A DNA stretch of 64,000 bases from Marivirga tractuosa DSM 4126 (GCF_000183425.1 NC_014759.1:1116001-1180000); one strand, 5' to 3'; positions 37,933 through 48,656 are shown, counted from the first letter of the stretch. Translations and numbers: made by a program. The notes: generated by a model from the sequence alone, not told the origin.

Positions 37933-38950
37933 AATTAACTTCAGGACTTAATTCTATTCCAAATTTTAAACGAATTGAGTCCTGAATTTTTTTAGCCAAA
38001 GTAAGAATATCTTTTCCTTTCCCCTGACCATAATTCACCAAAACAAGAGCCTGTTTATGGTGAACTCCCACTCCATTTTCTTGATGACCTTTCCAACCTG
38101 CTTTTTCAATTAACCAACCTGCTGCTAATTTTATTCTGCCGTCTTGCAGTTCATAAGAAGGAATTTCAGGAAATTCACTTTTCAAACGATCAAATTGAAC
38201 AGCATGAACGATTGGATTCTTAAAAAAACTTCCAGAGTTACCTATTTCAGCTGGATCAGGAAGCTTAGATTGCCTAATTTCTATTACTGCATTACTGACA
38301 TCTTGAATAGATGGCTTTACTATATTCCTTTCCGATAATATGTTTTTAATGATTCCGTAATCCAGATTCAATTGGTGGTATCCGGGCTTATCTAATTGAA
38401 AACTAACTGAGCTAATTAAATATTGCCCCTTCAAGTCATGCTTAAAAATGCTTTCCCTATAACCAAATCGGCATTCTTCAGCCTTGAAATACTCGACTTC
38501 TCCCGTCTCTATATTAACAGCTTCTAGTGACTGAAATCTATCTTTGATTTCCACTCCGTACGCACCAATATTTTGCATAGGTGCGGCTCCCACTGTGCCT
38601 GGAATTAAGGATAAATTCTCTAATCCACCCCAATTATTTTTCAAACTATAAAGTACGAATTGATGCCAGTTTTCTCCTCCTCCGCATTTCACTACTATTG
38701 AACTTTCATTCTCATCAATAATTTCAATTCCTGAAATTCTATTGCTGATTACGAGACCATGAAAATCATCTGTTAGCAATATATTACTACCGCCCCCAAG
38801 AATCAAATGCTTATTTTCCTTCCATTCAGAGCTTATCAATAAGGATTGAAATTCATTAATGCTGTTTAGCTCAACAAACAAATCTGCTTTGGCATCAAAC
38901 CCAAAAGTATTATAATCAGCTAAAGATTGAGACTTTAAGAATTTCAGCAT
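37925..38950 (-). CDS. murB: UDP-N-acetylenolpyruvoylglucosamine reductase
   Basis: A 341-residue FAD enzyme making UDP-MurNAc in the cytoplasm for peptidoglycan. The FAD-binding ILGGGSNILLTDDF and IPGTVGAAPMQNIGAYG are present, as are the catalytic serine in GNSGSFFKNPIV and the C-terminal AAGWLIEKAGWKG and HHKQALVLVN segments. The length and insertions match type I (E. coli-like) MurB. Confidence 0.94.
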   Translation of the reverse strand: MLKFLKSQSLADYNTFGFDAKADLFVELNSINEFQSLLISSEWKENKHLILGGGSNILLTDDFHGLVISNRISGIEIIDENESSIVVKCGGGENWHQFVLYSLKNNWGGLENLSLIPGTVGAAPMQNIGAYGVEIKDRFQSLEAVNIETGEVEYFKAEECRFGYRESIFKHDLKGQYLISSVSFQLDKPGYHQLNLDYGIIKNILSERNIVKPSIQDVSNAVIEIRQSKLPDPAEIGNSGSFFKNPIVHAVQFDRLKSEFPEIPSYELQDGRIKLAAGWLIEKAGWKGHQENGVGVHHKQALVLVNYGQGKGKDILTLAKKIQDSIRLKFGIELSPEVNFI

Positions 38951-38991
38951 TAGAAAAAATCGCTATTCAATTAATAATTAAGAATTACTTT

Positions 38992-39195
38992 TCAATCTTC
39001 CATTTCGTTAAAAGCTTCTTCTACTTTGCTTTCAGCTCCTTTCAACATGGATTTGCAATTTTTTAGCAGGCCCATAGATTCACTGACCAATTCTGTTAGT
39101 TGATCAATAGGTATTTCTTCATTTTCCACCCTATGCAATATCTCCTCCAATTTGCGAAGTGATTCTTCATAGCCAAGTTCTTTCTTTTTTGCCAT
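38992..39195 (-). CDS. xseB: Exodeoxyribonuclease VII small subunit
   Basis: A 67-residue helical protein with the family pattern YEESLRKLEEILHRVENEEIPIDQL ... SMGLLKNC. It joins XseA to degrade single-stranded DNA. xseA is not in this window. It sits 2 bp after surE and 41 bp before murB on the same strand. Confidence 0.85.
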   Translation of the reverse strand: MAKKKELGYEESLRKLEEILHRVENEEIPIDQLTELVSESMGLLKNCKSMLKGAESKVEEAFNEMED

Positions 39196-39197
39196 AT

Positions 39198-39980
39198 TTA
39201 ATCAATTTTAATATCCCACTCATCATTCAGCATACTGATAGTATGGTGCGCAGTCAAATCAAACTGGCAAGGAACTACAGAAACAAAATTATTAGCAATT
39301 GCCCATTCATCATTGTCCTCCCCCTTATCAAAATTCACGAAATTTCCTGCCATCCAGAAATACCTTCTGCCATTTGGATCAAATCTTTGGTCAAATTCTT
39401 CTTCCCATTTAGCTCTGGCCTGCCGGCAAATCTTTATTCCCTTAATGCGTTCATTTCTTTTAGGAGGAAAATTTACGTTTAAGGTTGTGTATCTTGGAAG
39501 GCCTGTATCCAAAACCTGTTGAGCTATTGCTTTCACATAAGGCAAAGTATGTTCAAATTCTGCATCTTGTGCGTAATCACACAATGAAAACCCAATGGAC
39601 GGGCAACCTTCAATTGCACCCTCTATAGCTGCAGACATGGTGCCAGAGTAAAGCACGCTGATTGAGGTATTGCTACCATGATTAATACCACTGACAATTA
39701 GGTCAGGGGTTCTATCCTTTAAGACATGATGCTTAGCCAATTTAACACAATCGGCTGGTGTTCCAGAACTTTCGTAAGCTACCACATCGTCACCAAAAAT
39801 ATCAGTTCTATCTAATCTTAGCGTATTTCCAATAGTTATAGCATGCCCCATACCTGACTGGGGACTATTGGGTGCAACAACAATCACTTCACCAAGATCT
39901 TTCATTGTTTCCACTAAATTTCGAATTCCCTTGCTTGTTACACCATCATCATTGCTGACTAAAATTAGAGGTCTCTTCAT
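39198..39980 (-). CDS. surE: 5'/3'-nucleotidase SurE
   Basis: A 260-residue metal-dependent nucleotidase/survival protein. The opening ILVSNDDGVTSKGI carries the metal-binding Asp pair. SGINHGSNTSISVLYSGTMSAA is the conserved SurE block and PNSPQSGMGHAIT is the substrate-side loop. It is followed closely by xseB and preceded by a hypothetical gene and ribBA, forming a run of minus-strand genes. Confidence 0.94.
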   Translation of the reverse strand: MKRPLILVSNDDGVTSKGIRNLVETMKDLGEVIVVAPNSPQSGMGHAITIGNTLRLDRTDIFGDDVVAYESSGTPADCVKLAKHHVLKDRTPDLIVSGINHGSNTSISVLYSGTMSAAIEGAIEGCPSIGFSLCDYAQDAEFEHTLPYVKAIAQQVLDTGLPRYTTLNVNFPPKRNERIKGIKICRQARAKWEEEFDQRFDPNGRRYFWMAGNFVNFDKGEDNDEWAIANNFVSVVPCQFDLTAHHTISMLNDEWDIKID

Positions 39981-40007
39981 AATATACTATTCTGGTATTA
40001 ATTTCAT

Positions 40008-40637
40008 TTATTTACTTACTTGATTGTAATGATCAATGATCTTAATGAGATCGGATTGTTTATCTACTTTCAATCTATTTTCTTTAACATAGTCTTTCAT
40101 AACATCCTCTAACCTTCCAAAATAGGGATATAAATCTTTCCTTTTTTCTGAATACTTATTGATTTCCCCATTCTCCGTCAATAAATAATAATCATATGTT
40201 AAAATCTCTCGAGAAGAAAAACCTCGACTGGCACTGTACATTGGATTTATAAATCTATTGCTACTATTGCTTTCAGTAATTACATACTCCCTTGACATTA
40301 GTGTGATTCTCCCCTCCGCTAGAATTTCAAAAAAAATAGGAACGTTCATTCTGCCTTTTAATTGATATGGAAGGGAATAAACATATCGATATCTTTTGAA
40401 AAACTGGCAATAAAAACTAAAATAGAGAACATTTTGAGAACTAAAGGTTCTTATTCTTTTATCCACTGAATATTGAAGAAGATTGGATTCAAAATCATAT
40501 TGAATCTTTCCTCTTAACGTATCTTCAGAATCCAATACTATCATTCCAGGATGCCACATTTCATGCGGCAAATCTTGTGATGCTGCTGGGCTAAGCCTTA
40601 AAATGAATAATATTATGATCAGTGAAAAAAATTTCAC
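40008..40637 (-). CDS. Secreted protein of unknown function
   Basis: A 209-residue protein from a GTG at 40637. That start gives a clean signal peptide (VKFFSLIIILFILRLSPAASQ, read with M first) and lies one base after the ribBA stop; the longer frame from 40700 would overlap ribBA by 62 bp and add no export signal. The body (GMIVLDSEDTLRGKIQYDF, RIRTFSSQNVLYFSFY) is beta-rich. I recognise no named family. It is probably co-transcribed with ribBA. Confidence 0.65.
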   Translation of the reverse strand: MKFFSLIIILFILRLSPAASQDLPHEMWHPGMIVLDSEDTLRGKIQYDFESNLLQYSVDKRIRTFSSQNVLYFSFYCQFFKRYRYVYSLPYQLKGRMNVPIFFEILAEGRITLMSREYVITESNSSNRFINPMYSASRGFSSREILTYDYYLLTENGEINKYSEKRKDLYPYFGRLEDVMKDYVKENRLKVDKQSDLIKIIDHYNQVSK

Positions 40638-40638
40638 A

Positions 40639-41862
40639 TTAGCTATTTTTAAGAATGCTATGCCCCATTTTGTCTCTTTTGGTTCGTAAATAGTTTTCAT
40701 TATGCTTATTTGGTGGAATCTCTAAAGCAACATTCTCTACAATTTCCAAGCCATAACCTAATAAACCTGCTCTTTTTGTTGGATTATTGGAAACCAATCT
40801 AATTTTCCGAACACCTAATTTTCGTAATATCTGAGCTCCTACACCGTAGTCTCGTTGATCCATTTTAAAACCCAAAGCCACATTTGCTTCTACGGTATCC
40901 ATACCTTGCTCTTGTAATTTATAGGCTTTTAATTTATTCATCAACCCAATACCTCTTCCTTCTTGGTTCATGTATACAATCACACCTTTACCTTCTTTTT
41001 CAATCATTTCCATTGCTTGATGAAGCTGAGGCCCACAATCGCAACGGCACGAACCAAATATATCACCCGTCAGACAAGAAGAATGCACACGAACCAACAC
41101 AGGCTCATCCTCTTTCCATTCTCCTTTTACTAAAGCTAAATGATTATCCTTTGTGGTGGTTTGTTCAAATGCTACTAATTTAAAATCTCCATAGTCTGTT
41201 GGCATTTCAACATCCACTTTCTCCTCCACTAATGATTCATTATTTAATCTATACTCGATTAAATCCTTTATCGCCACTAATTTCAAATTGAATTTATCGG
41301 CAACTATTCTTAAATCAGGAAGGCGAGCCATAGTGCCGTCTTCATTCATGATTTCCACTAAAACTCCGCCTGGTGTCAATCCAGCTAATTTAGAAAAATC
41401 AACAGCAGCTTCGGTATGACCAGTTCTCCTTAAAACACCACCTTGTCGTGCTTTTAGCGGAAAAATATGCCCCGGCTTACCCAAAACTTCAGGTTTTGTA
41501 TTAGGATTCACTAAAGCTTGAATAGTTTTGGATCTATCACTAGCTGAAATCCCAGTAGTGGTTCCCTCACCAATTAAATCTACAGAAACTGTAAATGGCG
41601 TTTCAAATTGGGCAGTATTTTTCCCTACCATCAATTCTAACCCTAATTCATTACATCGATCTTCTGGAAGCGAGGCACAAATCAATCCTCTTCCGTGTTT
41701 AGACATAAAATTAATAATTTCAGGAGTGACTTTTTCGGCAGCACAAATGAAATCGCCTTCATTTTCTCTGTCCTCATCATCCACTACAATGATGATTTCT
41801 CCATTTTTAATCGCTTCAATAGCTGATTCTATAGTATCTAATTGAATTCTTTCTGACGACAT
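40639..41862 (-). CDS. ribBA: Bifunctional DHBP synthase / GTP cyclohydrolase II
   Basis: A 407-residue riboflavin-biosynthesis fusion. The N-terminal RibB half (about 1-205) has [14 protein letters not shown] and [16 protein letters not shown]. The C-terminal RibA half (about 208-400) has the zinc cysteines in [17 protein letters not shown] and [12 protein letters not shown]. Both active sites look intact. A TACCTTTG promoter box lies 25 bp before the start. Confidence 0.95.
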   Translation of the reverse strand: MSSERIQLDTIESAIEAIKNGEIIIVVDDEDRENEGDFICAAEKVTPEIINFMSKHGRGLICASLPEDRCNELGLELMVGKNTAQFETPFTVSVDLIGEGTTTGISASDRSKTIQALVNPNTKPEVLGKPGHIFPLKARQGGVLRRTGHTEAAVDFSKLAGLTPGGVLVEIMNEDGTMARLPDLRIVADKFNLKLVAIKDLIEYRLNNESLVEEKVDVEMPTDYGDFKLVAFEQTTTKDNHLALVKGEWKEDEPVLVRVHSSCLTGDIFGSCRCDCGPQLHQAMEMIEKEGKGVIVYMNQEGRGIGLMNKLKAYKLQEQGMDTVEANVALGFKMDQRDYGVGAQILRKLGVRKIRLVSNNPTKRAGLLGYGLEIVENVALEIPPNKHNENYLRTKRDKMGHSILKNS

Positions 41863-41886
41863 AAATCTTTGAAAAATAATAAATCA

Positions 41887-41894
41887 CAAAGGTA
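41887..41894 (-). promoter_or_regulatory. -7 promoter box for ribBA
   Basis: TACCTTTG on the minus strand, 25 bp before the ATG at 41862. No FMN riboswitch is evident in the short leader. Confidence 0.5.
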
Positions 41895-41961
41895 GCCAAT
41901 ATTTCATGATTACCCGACAAAATTTAAAACGAATACATTCTTCAAGTGTTTGAAGATTACA

Positions 41962-43884
41962 CTATTTAACAACCACCATTCCTAATAGATTGCCAATTTC
42001 CATTTTAGCCTGATTAAGCTGCATTAAATACTGTAAAATTATCTGCTCATCTTCTTGGGAAACAGAATCCTTAAGCTTTTCTGTGTTTTTGTCAATTAAA
42101 TGAAGAATGGATCGGTGTTTTAATCTTAAAACATGAATATAAATCGAGTCATTTAGAATGTGACGTTCATGAGGCGTGTAAATTTCGAATTTTTTCTCCC
42201 AGTTTTCACTCAACTCGTAGCGATCTGTGTATAGTGAAAATATTACTTTCCTCACTTCTTCAGAACCATTTTTAATAAAATGAGATTCATTCAAAATAGT
42301 CCCATCTTTAAGATGAGAAACAAAATCCTCAAGTATTTCAGCATAAACAGGATGTATAAAATCAGTATCGGATAATTCTTGTAACAAGTAATCTATCACT
42401 AATTTATCATCCGCCAAAGGCAGTTCAGCATAGGTGAGTAATAACCTTATACTTTCTCTTTCTTGTAATGCAGCTACATCAAAAGGCGTGTATTGTTTTT
42501 GAATTTGCTCAGGGGCTTGACTAAAACTTTCACTTAAATAATTAGCCTGACGCTTAGTGATATCCCCTTTGCTTTCCTTTTCCCTTAAAACAACCTTATT
42601 CTGTTCTGCAATTAATAGTGCTTCATCTATTTCCAGAATATCACTACATTCTTTAATATAAATTGCCCTTTTAACAGGGTCAGGAATTTTAGAAATCGAG
42701 CGAACTATGTCCTGGATAGTCTCGGCCTTCTTGATCGGATCTTGTTTGGTCTCTTCCAACAACAAATCCGATTTGAAGCGAATGAAATCTTTTGCATTTT
42801 CTTTTAAAAAGCTCTTGAAAGCTTCATCTCCCATTTTTTGGGAATAGCTATCAGGATCTTCACCATCAGGGAAAATAACTACTTTAACATTCAATCCGCC
42901 TTCCAAAATCAAATCGATACCTCGCATGGCAGCTTTCAAACCTGCCGCATCTCCATCGAATAGAACGGTAACATTTTGCGCATACCTCCCTATCAACTTA
43001 ATCTGTTGAGTAGTTAAGGATGTCCCTGAAGACGCCACCACATTTTCCACCCCAGATTGATGTAACGAAATCACATCAGTATAGCCTTCTACCAAATAGC
43101 AATTCTCTTCATCTCTGATACTTTTTTTAGCTTGAGCTATTCCGTAAAGGACTTCACTTTTATGGTAAACATCCGTTTCGGGAGAGTTTATATATTTAGG
43201 TTGCTTTTTATCATTGATAAGTATTCTGGCACCAAAGGCAATTGGTTTTCCAGAAATGGAATGAATAGGGAAAATTACTCGATTACGAAATCTATCATAG
43301 GTTTTATCCTCCTTCTTTATAATTAAACCTGCTTTTTCCAATAGCTCTTCGGAATGCCCCGCTGCCTTGGCTGCTTTTATTAAACCATCCCATTGATCTA
43401 AAGTAAATCCTAAATCAAACTCTTCAATAGTGGCATGTGAGAAACCTCTTTCTTTGAAATAACTCAAACCGATGGACTTTCCTTCAGGATGATTATGCAA
43501 CAAATCTTTGAAATACTCAGCAGCAAAATTTAAAACAATATAAAGACTTTCCCTTTCATTATAAGCCTCTTGTTGTTCCGGAGAAGATTCAGTTTCTTCA
43601 ATTTCAATACCATATTTATCGGCTAGTTGACGAATGGCTTCAGGGAAATTAAGCCCTTCCAAATCCATGATAAACTGAATAGAATCGCCTGCTTTACCAC
43701 AACCAAAGCATTTGTAGATACCCTTATTGGGTGCTACGGAAAAAGATGGAGTTTTCTCATCATGAAAAGGACAACAAGCCCACATGTTTTGCCCTTTCTT
43801 TTTGAGTGGCACATAGTCGCCTACTACCTCCTCAATTTCGGCTCTATCTTGTACCTCTTGTATGGTTTTTGGACTTAATCCCAC
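41962..43884 (-). CDS. dnaG: DNA primase DnaG
   Basis: A 640-residue primase that lays RNA primers at the fork. The CHC2 zinc finger (C38, H41, C59, C62) is at the N-terminus, and the TOPRIM core follows with YLVEGYTDVISL and VTVLFDGDAAG. The C-terminal helicase-binding part is less conserved. It is divergent from mrp. Confidence 0.95.
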   Translation of the reverse strand: MGLSPKTIQEVQDRAEIEEVVGDYVPLKKKGQNMWACCPFHDEKTPSFSVAPNKGIYKCFGCGKAGDSIQFIMDLEGLNFPEAIRQLADKYGIEIEETESSPEQQEAYNERESLYIVLNFAAEYFKDLLHNHPEGKSIGLSYFKERGFSHATIEEFDLGFTLDQWDGLIKAAKAAGHSEELLEKAGLIIKKEDKTYDRFRNRVIFPIHSISGKPIAFGARILINDKKQPKYINSPETDVYHKSEVLYGIAQAKKSIRDEENCYLVEGYTDVISLHQSGVENVVASSGTSLTTQQIKLIGRYAQNVTVLFDGDAAGLKAAMRGIDLILEGGLNVKVVIFPDGEDPDSYSQKMGDEAFKSFLKENAKDFIRFKSDLLLEETKQDPIKKAETIQDIVRSISKIPDPVKRAIYIKECSDILEIDEALLIAEQNKVVLREKESKGDITKRQANYLSESFSQAPEQIQKQYTPFDVAALQERESIRLLLTYAELPLADDKLVIDYLLQELSDTDFIHPVYAEILEDFVSHLKDGTILNESHFIKNGSEEVRKVIFSLYTDRYELSENWEKKFEIYTPHERHILNDSIYIHVLRLKHRSILHLIDKNTEKLKDSVSQEDEQIILQYLMQLNQAKMEIGNLLGMVVVK

Positions 43885-43987
43885 AGAATCATCAATTTTT
43901 TTTACTTTTATTTAAACTAATTCCAACTAATTTCCCGTATGAATTGTTAGCTAATTCGATAAAGATTAACTTGCAACAATTTCAAAA

Positions 43988-43995
43988 CAAAACTA
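43988..43995 (-). promoter_or_regulatory. -7 promoter box for dnaG
   Basis: TAGTTTTG on the minus strand, 103 bp before the dnaG ATG, in the 138-bp gap shared with mrp. Confidence 0.35.
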
Positions 43996-44022
43996 CGATT
44001 TTTTTAATTATAAAAGATATAT

Positions 44023-45117
44023 ATGGCTGTTACTAAAGATAGCATAATTAAAGCATTAGGAACTGTAGATGATCCGGATTTCAAAAAAGACTTGGTGACT
44101 CTTAATATGATTGAAGATGTAAGCATTGATGGCAATGCAGTATATTTTACCGTGGTATTAACCACACCCGCTTGCCCTCTGAAAGAAATCATAAAAAATG
44201 ATTGTATAAATGCCATACATAAGCATGTAGATCCAGATTTACAAGTCTTTCCAAATATGACTTCTAATGTGACTTCAACACGAAGTACTGCCCCCTTACT
44301 ACCCAATGTAAGAAATATTATTGCCATTGGTTCTGGTAAAGGAGGAGTTGGAAAATCTACTGTTACGGCTAATTTAGCAGTTTCTTTGGCTCAACAAGGC
44401 GCAAAAGTTGGGTTAATTGATGCCGATATATTCGGGCCTTCAATCCCTACTATGTTCAATTGCGAAGCTGAACAGCCAGAAGTAAAGCAAGTGAACGGTA
44501 AAAATGTAATCGTACCTATTGAGCAATATGGAATTAAACTTATTTCCATTGGCTTCTTAACCCCGCCTGATAATGCGGTGGTTTGGAGAGGACCAATGGC
44601 AAGCTCTGCTTTGAAACAATTCATAGGAGATACGGAATGGGGAGAATTAGATTATCTATTAATTGATTTACCTCCTGGGACTAGTGATATTCATTTGACA
44701 TTGGTACAAACAATTCCGGTAACTGGGGCTGTGGTAGTGACCACTCCGCAAAAGGTAGCTTTAGCTGATGCTAAAAAAGCTATAGGAATGTTCAAGCAAC
44801 CACAAATTAATGTTCCAATTCTGGGATTGGTTGAAAATATGGCTTACTTTACACCTGCAGAATTACCTGACAATAAATACTTTATATTTGGTGAAGGTGG
44901 TGGTTACAAGATGAGCGAGGAATATGAGATTCCATTTTTAGGACAAATGCCATTAGTACAATCTATCCGAGAAAGCGGAGATTCTGGTTATCCTACCGCA
45001 ATGAAGGAAGGACCATCAGCAGATGCATTTAAGGATTTAGCACAAAAATTAGCCCGACAAGTTGCCATCAGAAATGCAAGCATGGCGGGCACCAAAACAG
45101 TAGAAATGACGAGTTGA
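44023..45117 (+). CDS. mrp: Mrp/ApbC-type Fe-S carrier P-loop ATPase
   Basis: A 364-residue protein: an N-terminal MIP18/DUF59 domain (residues 1-80, TTPACPLKEII) and a deviant-Walker P-loop GSGKGGVGKST (103-113). It carries Fe-S clusters to target proteins. In place of the usual CxxC after the conserved NMAYF it has TPAELPDNKYFIFGEGGG, so the metal-site cysteine pair is missing. The nfu gene follows 12 bp later. Confidence 0.92.
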   Translation: MAVTKDSIIKALGTVDDPDFKKDLVTLNMIEDVSIDGNAVYFTVVLTTPACPLKEIIKNDCINAIHKHVDPDLQVFPNMTSNVTSTRSTAPLLPNVRNIIAIGSGKGGVGKSTVTANLAVSLAQQGAKVGLIDADIFGPSIPTMFNCEAEQPEVKQVNGKNVIVPIEQYGIKLISIGFLTPPDNAVVWRGPMASSALKQFIGDTEWGELDYLLIDLPPGTSDIHLTLVQTIPVTGAVVVTTPQKVALADAKKAIGMFKQPQINVPILGLVENMAYFTPAELPDNKYFIFGEGGGYKMSEEYEIPFLGQMPLVQSIRESGDSGYPTAMKEGPSADAFKDLAQKLARQVAIRNASMAGTKTVEMTS

Positions 45118-45129
45118 AATCAATAAATT

Positions 45130-45405
45130 ATGGATGTTTTAGATAGAATAGAAAAAGCATTGGATTCCATTAGACCTTATCTAGAGGCAGATGGTGGTAA
45201 TGTTAGAATTTTGGATTTAAATGAAGGTGTCTTACGTCTTGAATTATTAGGTGCTTGTGGCAACTGCCCAATGTCAACTATGACTTTGAAAGCAGGCGTT
45301 GAAGAAGCTGTCAAAAAATCTGTGCCAGAAGTGACTTCTGTTGAAGCAGTTAATATAACTTCAGCTGATGATCCAAATGCAGAATTGCCCCATACAATGC
45401 GATAA
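45130..45405 (+). CDS. NifU-like (NFU) Fe-S scaffold protein
   Basis: A 91-residue single NFU domain with IRPYLEADGGNVRI and the cluster-binding GACGNCPMS (C43 and C46). It is adjacent to mrp and probably works with it in Fe-S delivery. Confidence 0.92.
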   Translation: MDVLDRIEKALDSIRPYLEADGGNVRILDLNEGVLRLELLGACGNCPMSTMTLKAGVEEAVKKSVPEVTSVEAVNITSADDPNAELPHTMR

Positions 45406-45522
45406 TTATATTTCGAATTCATATTCTTTTCAGAAGATAATTTTGGATTCAATTCTGATACCGCTTATTACTTGGTTTTAATTTGAAGTCTAATTAAATT
45501 TAGAGTAAACTGTTTAAACCAA

Positions 45523-48477
45523 ATGAAACAACTATACCACTCTTATTTCAAATACGTCTTTGGGAGTGGTATTTTTATTTATCTATTACTCTTGAGTTTT
45601 CATCAAATTCTAGCGCAAGAACGGTGTGCTGTCCCCCAACTATTAGAAGAAAGAGAAAGTAAGTATCCAGAATTAAGCACTGAAAAATTCGAAAAATGGA
45701 TTTCTGAAAAGAAAAAGCTTAGATTTCAGTCATCGCAAAGAAATCAATCCAATTTAGTTCAAATTCCAGTAGTATTTCATGTGATTCATAATGGGGAGCC
45801 TGTAGGAATCGGTGGTAATCTACTTAAAAGTAGAATCGATCGTCAATTAGAAATCTTGAATGAAGATTTTAACAGATTGAATACAGATGCTACAGAGACT
45901 TTAGAAGAATTTAGTAATCTAGCTGCATCATTTGAAATTGAGTTTATCTATGCAAAGCAAGATCCAGACGGCTTTGAAACAAATGGAATTGTAAGAATGC
46001 CTGGAAGCCAAGCCTCTTATGGCTATCAAGAAAGAGCGATCTTAAGTTCTGAAAGTTATTGGCCCGCTGAGGACTATCTTAATATTTGGGTTGCCGATTT
46101 AGCAAACGGCAGTTTAGGCTGGGCCGAATTTCCTGTTTCAAATTTACCAGGATTGGATGCAGCCAGTAACAATAGGTTGATTGACGGTGTAACATTGGAT
46201 TATGTTTACTTTGGAGAAAACCCTGATAGCCCCAGTTTCGAAAGCAAAGGAAGAACTGCAACACATGAAATGGGTCATTTCTTTGGCTTAAGACACATTT
46301 GGGGAGATGGTGGTTGCTCAGTTGATGACTATTGCGAAGACACTCCTTTTGCAAGCAGATCGAGTACTGGTTGTGATTTAGCTAAAACTACCTGTGAAAG
46401 TTTGGATATGGCGCAAAACTTCATGGATTATACAAATGATGCTTGTATGAATATATTCACGCTTGACCAAAAATCTCGAGTGCGGACAGTGGTTGAAAAT
46501 AGTCCGAGAAGAAAAAGCCTTACAGAATCAGTTGGACTAGAAGAACCACCTGTTTTTAATCGCGATTTAGGATTGACAGAAATCAATTCACAATATACTG
46601 GTAGCTGCAGCGGAAATTTCACTCCACAAATCAAAATAAAAAACCAAGGCCTCTTTCCTCTGGATCAATATTCTATTCAAATGCTCGTGGACGGAGAACT
46701 GACTGAAACATTAACATTCAATGAAACACTGGAAAGCGGTGAAGAAAAAGAGGTTTTCTTTTCACTGCTTAATTTTGAGGAAACCGCTGAATATTCCATA
46801 TTCTATAGCCTAAACCTCGAGGGAAATTTTCAAGATGAACGTTTGGACAACAACCAAAAAACTGAATATTTTCAAAAACTAGAAAACGCAGACCTACCTT
46901 ATGAAAAGAAATTCAATAACAATATTAACTCTTGGTTTATTAGAAACGGAGATGAAGAAGAATCCTGGCAGATTTATGATGAGGCAATAGGAATTCCTTT
47001 CTATGAAAACCGGCAAAATTTTGGACAAAAAGAAGAAATAATTTCTCCAATTTTTGATTTCACAACACTAGATGTACCCGAACTGAGTTTTGTATTTTCA
47101 CAAGTAGCGGATTCAATCCCTAACAGAGTTAGTATTTATGCATCCTATGACTGTGGAAGAAATTTCGATGATTTGATATTTTCAAATAGCATAACTGATA
47201 TATCTACAGCTTATACCGTTGATTCGGTTTTTACACCACAGTTTCGATTGGATTGGGACACAGTGAAAATTGATTTAAATCGTTTGAGAGATGAAGAATC
47301 CGTCTGTTTTAATATTGTTGCGGAAAACAGACTTGGTAATAATTTTTATGTCAGTCAATTCAAAATAGAAGAATCAAGCAAAAAAAATAGAGAAATTGGT
47401 ATTGTAAAATGGCAAGAGATAAATCCGCTTATTTGCGAAGAAAGATTAGAAGGAAAACTGGTAATCAAAAACATTGGACGGGAAAATATTAGCAATTATA
47501 AAATTGAGATATTAAATAATGGGTCTCTCATAAAAGACTATATCTTAAATGAGGAATTGCTAGTAGCCGGACAGGATACGGAAGTTGATATTTTAATTGA
47601 ACAGCCTGAGCAAAATGTGGGTGAATTTGAAATAAGGGCAATAACAAATGGCGTTGAAGGAGAGATAGCCAATTCCTTTTATCTTCCATTCGAAAAAAAT
47701 TGCATTGAAGAACTCCCTCCATTAAGGCTAGTGTTTAATGGTAGCAACAGTAACAACTGGTTTGAATTTAACCCAGAGAAGGATAAGGGATGGGAATACA
47801 GTTCTGCTGATTTCGCTGTTAAAAGTAATTCTTCGGAAATCACCACAGAATCCTCAGAAGATTGGTTGATAAGCCCTCTCTTGGATGTCAGCAATACGAA
47901 TTATTTGGGTTTAATATTCGATGTTTCTTACAGAAAGGCTTTGAGGCAATCTGAAAAGTTTGAAATTTATCTTTCTGATGATAATGGCGCAAATTTTAGA
48001 ACCTTAATTTATAGTAAATCAGGAGATTCATTGGCTACTTCTTTCGGAAATGATGTCCCTACTCAATTAGTATGGAGAAATGAATTCATAGACCTCTCCC
48101 CCTATGTTTATAGAGATAAAATACGACTTGCTTTTAAAGCCACTCATGACAATGGACAAAACATCTATTTAAAAAATATCACTTTTTTTGTAGGGCAATC
48201 ACCACCACCACCCTACCCAAATGTCAGAAAGCCATTTGTCATTTATCCAAATCCTGCCAAAAATGACCTTAATTTGCACTTGAATTTAGAAATAGCTGAA
48301 GAAGGATACTTCCAAATATTGGATATGAAAGGGAATGTTATTTTAGATTTTACAGAGCCCAAAATCCTAAATCAATTTATTAGTTTTGATGTTTCACAAT
48401 TGGCTGAGGGGATGTATATTTTACGATTGAGAACCAACAGATTCTCTGCGTCAGAAAGATTCATGATTCAAAAATAG
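45523..48477 (+). CDS. Secreted M43 (pappalysin-type) zinc metalloprotease with T9SS sorting domain
   Basis: A 984-residue protein. It has an export segment (about 1-31), then a metzincin domain with HEMGHFFGLRH (the three zinc histidines begin at residue 248) and the downstream Met-turn NFMDYTNDACM (near 300). Adhesive MAM/Ig-like domains with DWLISPLLDVS follow, and a type A T9SS sorting domain closes it (FVIYPNPAKNDLNL ... GMYILRLRTNRFSASERFMIQK). The N-terminal IPVVFHVIH is typical of cytophagalysin-like enzymes. It is probably released to the outside or attached to the surface. Confidence 0.92.
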   Translation: MKQLYHSYFKYVFGSGIFIYLLLLSFHQILAQERCAVPQLLEERESKYPELSTEKFEKWISEKKKLRFQSSQRNQSNLVQIPVVFHVIHNGEPVGIGGNLLKSRIDRQLEILNEDFNRLNTDATETLEEFSNLAASFEIEFIYAKQDPDGFETNGIVRMPGSQASYGYQERAILSSESYWPAEDYLNIWVADLANGSLGWAEFPVSNLPGLDAASNNRLIDGVTLDYVYFGENPDSPSFESKGRTATHEMGHFFGLRHIWGDGGCSVDDYCEDTPFASRSSTGCDLAKTTCESLDMAQNFMDYTNDACMNIFTLDQKSRVRTVVENSPRRKSLTESVGLEEPPVFNRDLGLTEINSQYTGSCSGNFTPQIKIKNQGLFPLDQYSIQMLVDGELTETLTFNETLESGEEKEVFFSLLNFEETAEYSIFYSLNLEGNFQDERLDNNQKTEYFQKLENADLPYEKKFNNNINSWFIRNGDEEESWQIYDEAIGIPFYENRQNFGQKEEIISPIFDFTTLDVPELSFVFSQVADSIPNRVSIYASYDCGRNFDDLIFSNSITDISTAYTVDSVFTPQFRLDWDTVKIDLNRLRDEESVCFNIVAENRLGNNFYVSQFKIEESSKKNREIGIVKWQEINPLICEERLEGKLVIKNIGRENISNYKIEILNNGSLIKDYILNEELLVAGQDTEVDILIEQPEQNVGEFEIRAITNGVEGEIANSFYLPFEKNCIEELPPLRLVFNGSNSNNWFEFNPEKDKGWEYSSADFAVKSNSSEITTESSEDWLISPLLDVSNTNYLGLIFDVSYRKALRQSEKFEIYLSDDNGANFRTLIYSKSGDSLATSFGNDVPTQLVWRNEFIDLSPYVYRDKIRLAFKATHDNGQNIYLKNITFFVGQSPPPPYPNVRKPFVIYPNPAKNDLNLHLNLEIAEEGYFQILDMKGNVILDFTEPKILNQFISFDVSQLAEGMYILRLRTNRFSASERFMIQK

Positions 48478-48656
48478 CTGTTCTTCAAAAATCTTTTTTG
48501 TTTTTAAATTTACAAACTACAATTCATAGGTAGAATTCTAATTGATATGTTATTTTTACATTTTAGTATAGCTTTACTTAGTTAAGTAAACTGTTTGGTT
48601 TAAGTAACAGAACTACTATCACTTAGAGTTAAATATAATTCATATAAACTGAATAC

